Shown here: positions 56,455 to 64,000 of the stretch, one piece after another
Position numbering within the stretch: the first letter of the stretch is position 1
Layout of the letters: every line of letters begins with the position of its first letter
Assembly: GCA_963817635.1 (NCBI GenBank)
Contig: CAWFPR010000016.1
Location: 1 to 64,000 of the forward strand
Length of the DNA stretch: 64,000 nt
From: CAWFPR01 sp963817635
GTDB taxonomy: Bacteria > Acidobacteriota > Vicinamibacteria > Vicinamibacterales > 2-12-FULL-66-21
Reading direction: 5' to 3'
Program-made: the position numbers and the translations under genes
Notes under the pieces: generated by a model
Database searches by the model: none
Told to the model about the DNA's origin: nothing
What the model saw: the letters and a program-made list of their open reading frames with translations, nothing else

Positions 56455-57117
56455 TCAATCCTCAACCGACAGGTAAAGGGCCTCGAGTTCCGAGCGCCGG
56501 GCCTCGAGCCGGACGCGCGTCATGAGCATCAGGACGTAGAGCCCGAGGAAGGCCGCGGCACAGAACCAGAACGGGCCGCGCATCCCAGGCTGCAGCGACG
56601 GCACGACCGCCGTCGTCGGGTGCATCGTCCGCCAGATGTTGACCGACCAGTACACGAACGGCACGTTGGCTGTCCCGAACAGGCCGACGGCGGCGGCGAG
56701 CTTCTCCGAGCCCGCCCCGCCGTATTTTCGGAGCAGGAGGTAGGCGACGAAGATCAGCCAGAGCACCAGCGCCGACGTGAGCTTGGCGTCCCACTGCCAC
56801 CAGACGCCCCACGCCTTGCGCGCCCAGAGCGGTCCGGTGATGAGGCCGATCATCCCGAACACCACGACCAGCTCGGCGGCCGCCTGCCCGACGCGGTCGG
56901 CCGCCTCCTTCCGGCTCGTGAAGAGCACGAAGAAGCTCGCGATGCCGCAGATGAAGGCCGAGCTGAACATCGCCATCCACGAGGGCACGTGGAAGTAGAA
57001 GATCTTCTGGACGAGCCCCATCGTCGCTTCGTAGGGCGCGCCGTTGATCATGACGGGCGCATACGCAAACATCGCGGCGACGACGAGAAGCAGTAGTACG
57101 GGGAAGAGTTTTTTCAT
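56455..57117 (-). CDS. ccmC: Heme exporter/handling protein CcmC
   Basis: A 220-residue membrane protein with six helices. The tryptophan-rich heme-binding motif is WGVWWQWDAKLTSALVLWLI, flanked by conserved His candidates in FYFHVPSWM near residue 45 and in the later loop WRTMHPTT near residue 164. CcmC loads heme onto CcmE on the outer face of the inner membrane. The ATG at 57117 gives the usual N-terminus; an earlier TTG is possible. ccmB lies 112 bp upstream, separated by a duplicated 33-bp repeat. Confidence 0.93.
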   Translation of the reverse strand: MKKLFPVLLLLVVAAMFAYAPVMINGAPYEATMGLVQKIFYFHVPSWMAMFSSAFICGIASFFVLFTSRKEAADRVGQAAAELVVVFGMIGLITGPLWARKAWGVWWQWDAKLTSALVLWLIFVAYLLLRKYGGAGSEKLAAAVGLFGTANVPFVYWSVNIWRTMHPTTAVVPSLQPGMRGPFWFCAAAFLGLYVLMLMTRVRLEARRSELEALYLSVED

Positions 57118-57154
57118 GGTCAGCAATCGGGTTCGTCCACCGGTTGTGGCGTCA

Positions 57155-57228
57155 GGCGTCAGGGCGGCTCACGAGCCGCCCCTACACGACGGGACGGCGT
57201 CAGGGCGGCTCACGAGCCGCCCCTACAC
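57155..57228. repeat. 33-bp direct repeat with internal hairpin, two exact copies
   Basis: Copies at 57155-57187 and 57196-57228 are identical and separated by eight bases. Each contains the perfect hairpin GGGCGGCTC-AC-GAGCCGCCC. They fill the ccmB-ccmC intergenic space inside the operon. In RNA each copy could form a strong hairpin; it may affect mRNA stability or be a mobile palindromic repeat. Confidence 0.85.
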
Positions 57229-57229
57229 C

Positions 57230-57910
57230 TCATTCGGTCATCACCGGCTCGAAGGTCCACAGCGCTATCGTGATGAACACCACGTCGAAGAACGCCAGCA
57301 TCGACAGCCAGGCCCGGGCCATCGGCAGATCGACCTCCACCTGGAGGAGCGCCGCGGTGCCCCGGACTCCGGCGATGATAACCGGGATTGTAATCGGGTA
57401 GAGGAGCACCGGCAGCAGGACGTCCCGGCTGCGCGCGCGCACGAGCATGGCGGCGAACAGCGTGCCGACGGCACAGAAGCCGACCGTGCCGGTCACGAGC
57501 AGCCCCAGCATCAGGAACGGATGGGCGAAGAGCGGCGCCTGGAACATCAGCGAGACGAGCGGCACGACGATGACCTCGACCGTGCCGAGGAGCAACAGCA
57601 CGCCGACCAGCTTGCCGACATAGAGCGCCGGGCGATCGATCGGCGCCATCATGAGGGCGCGCAGCGTCTCGCTCTGCCGCTCCCGCTCGAACGTGCGCCC
57701 GAGCGCGAGCGTGCCGGAGAAGGCGATCGAGATCCAGAGGATGCCGGCCGCCGCGTCCTGAACGGGCTTCCCCTCGCGCACGAACCCGAACGCGAAGACC
57801 AGGACGCAGGAGACGGCAAAGAAGAGCGTCGTGAAGAGAATCTCGCGGCTGCGGGCCTCGATCAGGAGGTCCTTCCGGGTCATGAGCCAGACGGTCTGGA
57901 GAAACGCCAT
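57230..57910 (-). CDS. ccmB: Heme exporter protein CcmB
   Basis: A 226-residue six-helix membrane component of the CcmABCD transporter complex. Conserved text: TVWLMTRKDLLIEARSREIL at the N-terminus, FTTLFFAVSCVLVFAFGF, LALGRTFERERQSETLRALM (cytoplasmic loop that contacts CcmA) and LLPVLLYPITIPVIIAGVRG. It follows ccmA with a two-base gap. Function is to support release of holo-CcmE together with CcmA and CcmC. Confidence 0.94.
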   Translation of the reverse strand: MAFLQTVWLMTRKDLLIEARSREILFTTLFFAVSCVLVFAFGFVREGKPVQDAAAGILWISIAFSGTLALGRTFERERQSETLRALMMAPIDRPALYVGKLVGVLLLLGTVEVIVVPLVSLMFQAPLFAHPFLMLGLLVTGTVGFCAVGTLFAAMLVRARSRDVLLPVLLYPITIPVIIAGVRGTAALLQVEVDLPMARAWLSMLAFFDVVFITIALWTFEPVMTE

Positions 57911-57912
57911 GC

Positions 57913-58770
57913 CTACGACTCTCGGTGCCGGGTGAGGGTGTCCGCCCTGGTGCCGCCGTGCGCTGCGGGAACCTCGGCGGTCACGATCGGATTCGTCCGG
58001 AGGTCGGCCACGGGCGCGTTCGCAGGATCCGGAGCCGGCCGGACGTCGCTGCCGGAGCTCGTCAGCCGCCGATACCGATCCCGCAGCGACCCGGCGCCCG
58101 GTTCAATCGTGACGAGCCGCCCGTTCCGCAGCATGACGGCGCGGTCGATGATGCCCTCGATCGTCTCCAGGTCGTGGGTCGTGACGAGCACGATGGCCCC
58201 GGATTCCTTCAAGCCCGCCAGCCGGCCCCGCAGCGCCGCCGTCGCGGCATCGTCCAGGCCGGTGAACGGCTCGTCCAGCAGCACGAGGCGGGGATCGTGC
58301 AGCAGGGCGCGCTCGAGCGCCAGCCGCTGCCGCATGCCGCGGGAAAACCCGGAGACGAGGTCGTCGCGGCGGAGCGTGAGCTCGGCGCGCTCGAGGGCGA
58401 CGTCCACGCGGCGCTCGACGTCGGGCAGCCCATATACCCGCCCGAAGAACTGGAGGTTCTCGGCTGCCGTGAGTTCGGGATAGATGTAGAGATCGTGACC
58501 CAGCAGTCCGATGCGGGCTCGAAGCGCCGCTCCGGCCTGACGGGCAGCGTGGTCGCCGTATCGGACCGTGCCGGACGAGGGCTCGAGCAGCGTGGCCGTG
58601 ATCGACAGGAGTGTCGACTTGCCCGCGCCATTGGGTCCGAGGAGCGCGACAATCTCCCCTGCGTCGCAGCGGAGCGACACTCTGTTCAGCGCGCGGCGCC
58701 GTCCAAAATTCCTGGAAACGTCTGTGAAGGTGACCGAGCTGAAGTCCATGGGAGGCGCGGCCGCCTGCAC
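57913..58770 (-). CDS. ccmA: ABC transporter ATP-binding protein CcmA
   Basis: A 285-residue ATPase. Walker A is LLGPNGAGKSTLLSIT, signature SGFSRGMRQRLALERAL, Walker B PRLVLLDEPFTGLDD, and the H loop VTTHDLE. The C-terminus has an extra 60 residues (PAPDPANAPVADLRTNPIVT...) without known function. A GTG at 58770 overlaps the upstream stop by one base; ATG at 58749 is an alternative start. It powers release of heme-loaded CcmE with CcmB. Confidence 0.92.
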   Translation of the reverse strand: MQAAAPPMDFSSVTFTDVSRNFGRRRALNRVSLRCDAGEIVALLGPNGAGKSTLLSITATLLEPSSGTVRYGDHAARQAGAALRARIGLLGHDLYIYPELTAAENLQFFGRVYGLPDVERRVDVALERAELTLRRDDLVSGFSRGMRQRLALERALLHDPRLVLLDEPFTGLDDAATAALRGRLAGLKESGAIVLVTTHDLETIEGIIDRAVMLRNGRLVTIEPGAGSLRDRYRRLTSSGSDVRPAPDPANAPVADLRTNPIVTAEVPAAHGGTRADTLTRHRES

Positions 58771-60008
58771 TAGGCCGCCGCTTCCTCGTCCATCTCGGCG
58801 TACACACGTTCCAGCGCGGATACGAGCTCGCGCCGCTCGGTCGAGTACCGGGACGGATCGATCGCGTTCGTGCGGTGACGCTGCTCGAGCGACGTCAGCT
58901 CCGTGAAGAGGCGATCGCGCCGGGCCTGCAGCTTCTTGATTCGCGACTGCTCGGCGGCCGCCTCCTTGCTCGTGCGCCGGCTGGCCACCACGCCCGCGCC
59001 GATGATCACGATCGCGAGCGCCAGCGCCACGTTGCGCGGCCAGGTCGGCACCGACGGCAGGCCGGTGAAACTGAACGTCACGGTATCGCCAGCCCTCAGC
59101 GCGGGCCCCTGTCCGACGATGTAGGTCTGCCCCTGCGACGTCATTTCGCGGTGGTCGGCCATCTGCGGCGACAGCATGTGGAGGTCGCCGACCTTCTGCG
59201 CCATCACACTCAGCTGGTTGAGCGCCGCGGGCAGTCTCTGCTGAAGGGTCAGCGAGCTGCTGCCAAAAGGCACGGTGTAGGCGAACTGCACGAGTGTCGA
59301 GCCCGGCGCAAACGGCCCGTTGACGGTCACGCGCTTGCCCGCCACCACGGCCTGCGGCGAAGAACCATCCAGGAGCCCCGGACTCTGCGCCACATCCGGC
59401 AGATCGAAAACGACGGGTGTGGACGGCTGCACCGGAGTGCGCGCGGTGTTGACGATCTCCATGATGTTGAAGACGTTCAGGCCCTCGTCTCCCATCTCGA
59501 AGACGAAACGGCTCTGATCCCCGAGGACGACGATCCCCGACTCGGCGGGCATCTGGGCGAGCTTCTTGTCCTCCTCGGCGCGCCTGGCCATGTCGGCGTC
59601 GGTGGCCACGAGCGCTACCCGGATGCCGCCGGTGGACGGCATCTCAATCTCCTGGGATTCCAGCCGCTCGCCATTGACGGTCGCGACCGCCTTGACCTGC
59701 AGCCCGGGCGCGAGCCCGGAGAACTCGGCCCGCCCTTCGTCGTTGGTTTTCCTGGTGACGGGCGAGGGCCCGCCGAGAAGTTCGACCGACTCGCCGGACA
59801 GGGGATTGGCCATCGAGCCGCGCACGACCCGGATCGTGATGGTACCGACGGGCACATCGCCGGCCGGCAGCGGCACACCGGACATCTGCTTCGCGTCCGG
59901 CATCTGCGCGCCCTGTCCGCCACCCATGCCCGGGAGCTGGGCAAGCGCCGGGTGGACGCCCGAGCCGATCGCGAGCAGCGCAACGGCGGCGATACGCCGG
60001 ATGTTCAC
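58770..60008 (-). CDS. Exported membrane protein with carboxypeptidase-regulatory-like domain, in the Ccm operon
   Basis: A 412-residue protein. It has a signal peptide (RRIAAVALLAIGSGVHPALA), a Met/Gly/Gln-rich linker, and then beta-sandwich text like a carboxypeptidase-regulatory fold (VTRKTNDEGRAEFSGLAPGL, QVKAVATVNGERLESQEIEM). A second beta-rich part (FVFEMGDEGLNVFNIMEIVN, LVQFAYTVPFGSSSLTLQQR) leads to one membrane helix (VALALAIVIIGAGVVASR) and a cytoplasmic coiled coil (EQSRIKKLQARRDRLFTELT). GTG start overlaps the upstream stop as GTGA. I recall similar genes in ccm loci of acidobacteria; no function is known. Confidence 0.7.
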   Translation of the reverse strand: MNIRRIAAVALLAIGSGVHPALAQLPGMGGGQGAQMPDAKQMSGVPLPAGDVPVGTITIRVVRGSMANPLSGESVELLGGPSPVTRKTNDEGRAEFSGLAPGLQVKAVATVNGERLESQEIEMPSTGGIRVALVATDADMARRAEEDKKLAQMPAESGIVVLGDQSRFVFEMGDEGLNVFNIMEIVNTARTPVQPSTPVVFDLPDVAQSPGLLDGSSPQAVVAGKRVTVNGPFAPGSTLVQFAYTVPFGSSSLTLQQRLPAALNQLSVMAQKVGDLHMLSPQMADHREMTSQGQTYIVGQGPALRAGDTVTFSFTGLPSVPTWPRNVALALAIVIIGAGVVASRRTSKEAAAEQSRIKKLQARRDRLFTELTSLEQRHRTNAIDPSRYSTERRELVSALERVYAEMDEEAAA

Positions 60009-60754
60009 GACCGCACCTCGTGCAGCTTCGTTCCGCAGCGCTTGCAGAACGTCGCGTCGTGATCGTTGGCGGTCCCGCAGACTGCGCACGTTCCGGCGAC
60101 GATGACCGCCGGCTGCTCCTCCACGCTGCCGTCGTGCTGAAGGGTGGCCGCCGGACTCTCCGCTCCCGGTTGCGCATCCGCCGCGTCGGACCCCTTGAGC
60201 CTGGCCGGGCCCAGCCGCGCCGTCAGCTCGCGCTCGATGATCTCGCGATACGCCGAGCCCCCCTCGTCGAGCTGTTTCATGAGCATGATCGCGCGCGCGC
60301 GCAGGCGCCCCGCCATCTCGTCGAAGTCCTTCGGCGACAGCTTCCCCATCGCGCTGTCGAACTCCAGCTCCTTGATCGACCGCATCACGAGCGCCTTCTC
60401 GCGCTCGGTGGCCCGGCGCGAGCGTTCGTTCAGCGGCTCGCTGAACGTCGAGGCGTCCTCGGTCGCGAGCGGGGCGAGCATCCGGTAGAAGCCGGCAGCC
60501 GCCGCTCCCGCCGCCCCGATGGTGAAGCTGATGAGAACCAGGTGTTCGGGAGAGGCCTGCCGCGACATCACCACAGCGACCGTCGCCAGCATCAACGACG
60601 CGAGCACGAAGAAGTGCCACGGCTTGAAGCCGTCATCCGTCTGCGCCTCGAGATCCTCCGGCTGCCTGGATTCCTGCTTCGCAGCGTCCGACTTCAGCCG
60701 GAACTTCCTTTTATCAATCTTGTCGATCTTCTCAATCGAGGTCGCGGAGCTCAT
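60005..60754 (-). CDS. Zinc-ribbon membrane protein in the Ccm operon (CcmI-like position)
   Basis: A 249-residue protein. Two membrane helices (about residues 47-64 and 72-90; HFFVLASLMLATVAVVMS and LVLISFTIGAAGAAAAGFYR) are followed by a long charged helical part (RATEREKALVMRSIKELEFD) and a C-terminal zinc ribbon CAVCGTANDHDATFCKRCG (two CxxC). The double helix plus coiled coil resembles the N-terminal part of CcmI, the chaperone that feeds apocytochrome to CcmF/CcmH. The N-terminus overlaps the end of the ccmF-ccmH fusion by 23 bases. Assignment as a CcmI analogue is inference from position and topology. Confidence 0.72.
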   Translation of the reverse strand: MSSATSIEKIDKIDKRKFRLKSDAAKQESRQPEDLEAQTDDGFKPWHFFVLASLMLATVAVVMSRQASPEHLVLISFTIGAAGAAAAGFYRMLAPLATEDASTFSEPLNERSRRATEREKALVMRSIKELEFDSAMGKLSPKDFDEMAGRLRARAIMLMKQLDEGGSAYREIIERELTARLGPARLKGSDAADAQPGAESPAATLQHDGSVEEQPAVIVAGTCAVCGTANDHDATFCKRCGTKLHEVRS

Positions 60755-63210
60755 CTTCTAGCCTCGCCCGGAGGGCCGGGTCTTCAGTGGTAGTCCTGGT
60801 CGGCGCATCGGCGTCCGTCTGCTCGCGGCGTGACCAGCGGAACGCCGCGAACCCAATCATGCCGGCGCCCGACGCGCCGACGACGTACGGAAGCAGCCAA
60901 GCGAGCCGGTTGAATCCCTTGTCGATCGGCGACGCCAGCGGCTCCTGGCTGCCGTACTTCTCGATGAAATACTGGTACACCTGATCGCGTGTCTTGCCCT
61001 GGCTCACGAGGGTGGCGACTTCCGCGCGCATGTCGGCCGCGATGCCGCACGTACACTCGCCGATGCGCTTTCGGCCGCACGTGCCGCACATGCAGATGAT
61101 CTCTCCCTGCAGGTCCTTCTCGAGCTGCGACCGCGGCACGAGACGGACCGACATGGGATTGTCGACGTGCTGCGCGGCGAACACCGGGACGCCCGGAAGC
61201 AGCATCAGCAGGAGCAGCACGCCGGTCGTGGCGGCCCCCGCCGGGAACTTCGCGCCGGCGAACGCAAAAGCGCTTTCCGGGAGGAGCGCCAGGCCCGTCC
61301 CGATCGCCATCACGCCGAAGCCGAACCAGATCCAGTCGACGAGCGGGTTGATCGTAATCGCGTAGGTCGCGCTTCCCGTTTCGACCGTGTAGCCCGCGAG
61401 CACGATGTACAGATCCTCGCTGGGTGACCGGCGGATGGCGACCTCGGTCGTCGGTTCCTCTTCGTGCCGGGCGAAGAACCACTTGGCCGGCTGCATCTCA
61501 CCGAGCGGCTTGCCGTCATTCCAGACGCTGACGTGTCCAGTGATCATCTGCTTCTGCGCGTCGGACGTCACTCGCAGCGCGTCGTGCTTGATCGTGAAAT
61601 GCCCGACCGTGACCTGCTGTCCCGGCTGAAGCACCACCTGCTCCTCCTGCTTGAACCCCTCGCCGGCGAACCCGAGGAACATCAGGACGATCCCGATGTG
61701 CACGATGTAGCCGCCGTAGCGCCGGCGCGACCGCCCGACCAGGCCGATCATCGCCGTGAGGAGATCCGACCCCGTCGCGCCCTTGCGCACCTGCGCGCCG
61801 CGCCAGAACTCCTGCACGACGGTGCCGACGACGAAGGCGCAGAGCGCGAAGCACGTGCCCGAGCTCCACACGCGCACGCCCATCCCGTAGAGCGCACCGG
61901 CCGTGACCACACCGGCGATCGACGGCCACATGAACTGGTGCACCAGGTTCATAATCGTGGACTTGCGCCACGCGAGCAGCGGTCCGATGCCGGTGAGCAC
62001 GAGCAGGATGAGGCCGATCGGCATCATCCATTTGTTGAAGAACGGCGGGCCGACGGTCAGCCGCTCGCCCATCACCGCCTCGCTCAGCGTCGGGAACATC
62101 GTGGCGAACAGGACGAAGAAGGCCGAGAACAGCAGGATCCAGTTGTTGGCCAGGAACGCCGCTTCGCGGGAGACCCACGAATCGAGCTCGTGGCGCGACC
62201 GCAGCAGCGGCAGCCGGTAGATCACCAGGCCGAAGCTGAACGTGAGGATCGCCACCATGAAGATCGTGAACAGCAGCGCGAGCCAGCGGTCCTCGCCGAA
62301 CGCGTGCACGGACTGCACGACGCCCGACCGCGTCATGAACGTGCCGAAAATCGTGAGGAAGAACGTGACGATGACGAGCGTGACGTTCCAGACCCGCAGC
62401 ATGCCGCGCCGCTCCTGGACCATGACCGAGTGGAGGAACGCCGTCGCCGTGAACCACGGCAGCAGCCCTGCGTTCTCGACCGGATCCCAGCCCCAGTAGC
62501 CGCCCCACCCCAGTTCTTCATACGCCCACAGCATGCCGAGCGTCAGGCCGAACGACAGGAACAGCCACCCGACCATCGTCCAGCGCCGGACCGCCCGTAG
62601 CCACGAGTCGTCCAGGTGGCCCGTCACGAGCGCCGCGATGCCGAAGGCATAAGGGATCGTCATGGCCACGAAGCCGATGTAGAGCGACGGCGGGTGAATC
62701 GCCATGTAGAAGTTCTGGAGCAGCGGATTGAGCCCCTTGCCTTCCGCCGGCACCTGCGTGACGTAGGTCGAGAACGGGTTGTTGTGCACGACCATCAGGA
62801 AGAGGAAGAACATCTCCGTGGCCGAGATCACCGCGATGACGTACGGAATGAGTTCGCGATGGCGCTCGCGGTTCACGTACACCGCGACCGCGCCGAACAG
62901 CCCGAGCAGCCACACCCAGAACATGATCGAGCCGTCGAGCCCGCCCCAGTACCGACGCAATCTTGTAGACCAGCGGCTGCGCCGAATCCGAGTAGCGCTG
63001 GACGTACTTGATGGCGTAGTTGTTCGTCACGAAGGCGTGCACGATGACGCCGGTCGCGACCGTCATGAGCGCCGTCACGAAATAGAAGGCGCCCACCCCG
63101 CTTTCGACCAGGCGGCGCGACCGGCGCCGGGCGCCGGCCACCGACGCGGCAATCGCGTAGGCGCAGACCACGAAACTTGCGAGCAGGAGGAAGGTGCCGA
63201 GTGTTGACAT
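60732..63210 (-). CDS. ccmF: CcmF cytochrome c heme lyase fused to a CcmH-like domain, one frameshift
   Basis: About 826 residues. The N-terminal frame (LGTFLLLASFVVCAYAIAAS ... NYAIKYVQRYSD) joins the main frame near 62,953. CcmF hallmarks follow: HNNPFSTYVTQVPAEGKGLN, FYMAIHPPSLYIGFVAMTIP, the heme-binding WWD motif ELGWGGYWGWDPVENAGLLP, and about 15 helices. After a C-terminal helix at about residue 650, a CcmH/CycL-type domain begins: GEIICMCGTCGRKRIGECTC, then ADMRAEVATLVSQGKTRDQV and YFIEKYGSQEPLASP, then a helix. The CxxC pair CGTC and a second CTC cluster sit where CcmH has LRCxxC. Fusion into one chain is unusual. The indel at the join is probably a sequence error. Confidence 0.88.
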
Positions 63211-63298
63211 AGAGATACCGCGTTCAGCCAAGCCTTGCCGTCGGATCCGCCCCGTGGGATCCGGGTAATCCGTGGTTCAGAAGCCCCAGTCCCCTTGA

Positions 63299-63718
63299 CT
63301 AGCTGCCGGCTTTCCCGGGTGTTCCGCCGGCCTGGTACTTCGACGGGCACTTCGCCATCACGCCGTTGGCGTCGACGACGAAGCTGTCGTTCGTGCCGAG
63401 CCGTCCCTTGAGGACGACTTCCGAGCCGTCCTTGAACGTGTCCGGGACCACACCGGTGTAGCTCGCGTGCACCACTTTCCCGTTGCTCTGAATCTGGAAG
63501 CGGTATTCGAGCGTATCCGGCTTGCGCAGGATGGATTTGTCGACGACGTAGCCGTGCAGCTGGAGGCGCTTGCCCTGCCAGGCGCCGGGGTCGGACATGA
63601 CCTCGTCCACGTGCTTGTAGTACTCGGTCCCCTCGCTCAGGGTGGTGTAGAACAGGCCCCCGAGGGCAAGCACGAGAATGCCAACACTGACGCCGATTTT
63701 GATGGATTTGGTTTTCAT
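63299..63718 (-). CDS. ccmE: Heme chaperone CcmE, CXXXY type
   Basis: A 139-residue membrane-anchored heme chaperone. An N-terminal helix (IKIGVSVGILVLALGGLFYT) is followed by the OB-fold (YKHVDEVMSDPGAWQGKRLQ, LHGYVVDKSILRKPDTLEYR, ASYTGVVPDTFKDGSEVVLK). The heme-attachment region reads VMAKCPSKYQAG, so cysteine 124 and tyrosine 128 (CXXXY) stand where proteobacterial CcmE has HXXXY. CXXXY variants are known from some archaea and deltaproteobacteria. First gene of the leftward operon, under the promoter at 63,746-63,774. The Gly/Pro/Ala-rich tail is short. Confidence 0.92.
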   Translation of the reverse strand: MKTKSIKIGVSVGILVLALGGLFYTTLSEGTEYYKHVDEVMSDPGAWQGKRLQLHGYVVDKSILRKPDTLEYRFQIQSNGKVVHASYTGVVPDTFKDGSEVVLKGRLGTNDSFVVDANGVMAKCPSKYQAGGTPGKAGS

Positions 63719-63745
63719 AAACGTTGCCGGTATTCCGACACCCCC

Positions 63746-63774
63746 AGAATACCGTTGCGGCCGAGGGGGGTCAA
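63746..63774 (-). promoter_or_regulatory. Sigma-70-type promoter for the Ccm operon
   Basis: Minus strand TTGACC (63774-63769), 17 bases, TATTCT (63751-63746). The ccmE start lies 28 bases beyond. The -35 box overlaps the stop codon of maf. Confidence 0.6.
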
Positions 63775-64000
63775 CCGCATTCCCCTGTCGCTTTGAGTAG
63801 CCGGTAGACGGTGGCGACGGGCAGCCCCACGACGTTGGACCACGACCCCTCGAGCCAGTCGATGAACCGGGCGGCGCGTCCCTGAACGCCGTATCCGCCT
63901 GCCTTTCCGGCCCATTCCCCGCTTCTGATGTACCAGTCCACTTCTGCGTCGGTCAGGCGCAAGAGTCGTACCCGGCTCGTCGTCACCTCGAAGAACTCGC
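63771..64000 (-). CDS. maf: Maf family nucleotide pyrophosphatase, 5' end outside the window
   Basis: The last 75 or so residues of a Maf/YhdE-type nucleoside triphosphate pyrophosphatase. Recognisable are TDAEVDWYIRSGEWAGKAGG and YGVQGRAARFIDWLEGSWSN, then VVGLPVATVYRLL. The GKAGGYG(V/I)QG and GS(Y/W)xNVVGLP boxes are typical of the family C-terminus. Such enzymes hydrolyse modified or canonical NTPs and prevent their incorporation. The N-terminal half, including its catalytic Asp/Glu/Lys residues, is beyond base 64,000. Confidence 0.93.
   Translation of the reverse strand, partial: EFFEVTTSRVRLLRLTDAEVDWYIRSGEWAGKAGGYGVQGRAARFIDWLEGSWSNVVGLPVATVYRLLKATGECG

Noticed and set aside
57155..57228. 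CRISPR repeat pair
   Set aside because: Only two copies with an eight-base spacer and an internal hairpin; no cas genes, no further units.
61464..62600. 378-codon plus-strand ORF
   Set aside because: It is the antisense reading of the ccmF region, rich in Arg, Glu and His without domain text.

Overview
This window looks like two different genomes joined near base 18,110. Bases 1 to about 18,080 read like a soil actinobacterium of the Thermoleophilia/Solirubrobacter type. The evidence is an alcohol dehydrogenase/DUF779/aldehyde dehydrogenase cassette, a fatty-acyl-reductase-like SDR, a GH13 / glycogen synthase / glucan phosphorylase cluster, and remnants of an HTH + zinc-ribbon + homing-endonuclease-associated-repeat family that I associate with that class. 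Bases from about 18,110 to 64,000 read like a Gram-negative acidobacterium, probably Vicinamibacteria-like. They carry an Oar-type TonB receptor with a carboxypeptidase-regulatory N-terminus, several outer-membrane beta-barrels, lipoproteins, an LpxR-like lipid A deacylase, and a Ccm cytochrome c maturation operon. The TonB receptor that starts at 21,361 loses its last beta-strands exactly where the style of sequence changes. A chimeric (metagenomic) contig is therefore more likely than a natural fusion, but this cannot be proven from the window. Taxon names are inferred from protein style, not from a search.

Layout, left part. 505-1439: thioredoxin and a frameshifted NERD-domain gene. 1799-1875: 3' half of a tRNA-Gly(GCC) gene with its terminator, then short repeats, a broken repeat-family gene and a frameshifted large serine recombinase (2747-4149); together these suggest the remains of an integrated element. 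4693-7875: AdhP, DUF779 and aldehyde dehydrogenase. 8703-9941: SDR reductase. 10021-10734: Tn3-family transposase remnant and a 99-bp inverted repeat. 11360-16463: glycogen/alpha-glucan genes with a wrecked glycogen synthase in the middle. 17242-18022: two more broken repeat-family genes. Gene density here is low and several stretches hold nothing recognisable.

Layout, right part. 18.1-24.0 kb: truncated TonB receptor, a beta-barrel protein, dtd and ttcA. 24.1-51.1 kb: a long envelope glycan locus with GT4 and GT2 glycosyltransferases, polytopic GT-C-like membrane proteins, a hexapeptide acyltransferase, an epimerase, a methyltransferase, a radical SAM/SPASM protein, two LPTA/UPF0104 membrane proteins, a FAD-dependent mutase-like oxidoreductase, a PIG-V-like mannosyltransferase, LpxR and three lipoproteins. 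51.1-56.0 kb: beta-barrel protein, inositol monophosphatase, RsbW-like kinase, aroA-aroK and a phosphoesterase. 56.0-63.8 kb: a Ccm operon, transcribed leftwards, in the order ccmE, ccmF-ccmH fusion, zinc-ribbon protein, carboxypeptidase-regulatory-like protein, ccmA, ccmB, ccmC, ccmD-like and a small ORF. The window ends inside a maf gene.

The most interesting biology is in the Ccm operon. CcmE has a CXXXY heme-handling motif instead of HXXXY, CcmF is fused to a CcmH-like CxxC domain, and two uncharacterised membrane proteins are translationally coupled to it. A technical caution applies throughout: at least fifteen otherwise conserved genes in both halves are split by single-base shifts. 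This looks like residual long-read indel error rather than mass pseudogenisation. Start-to-stop spans given for those genes bridge the shifts.
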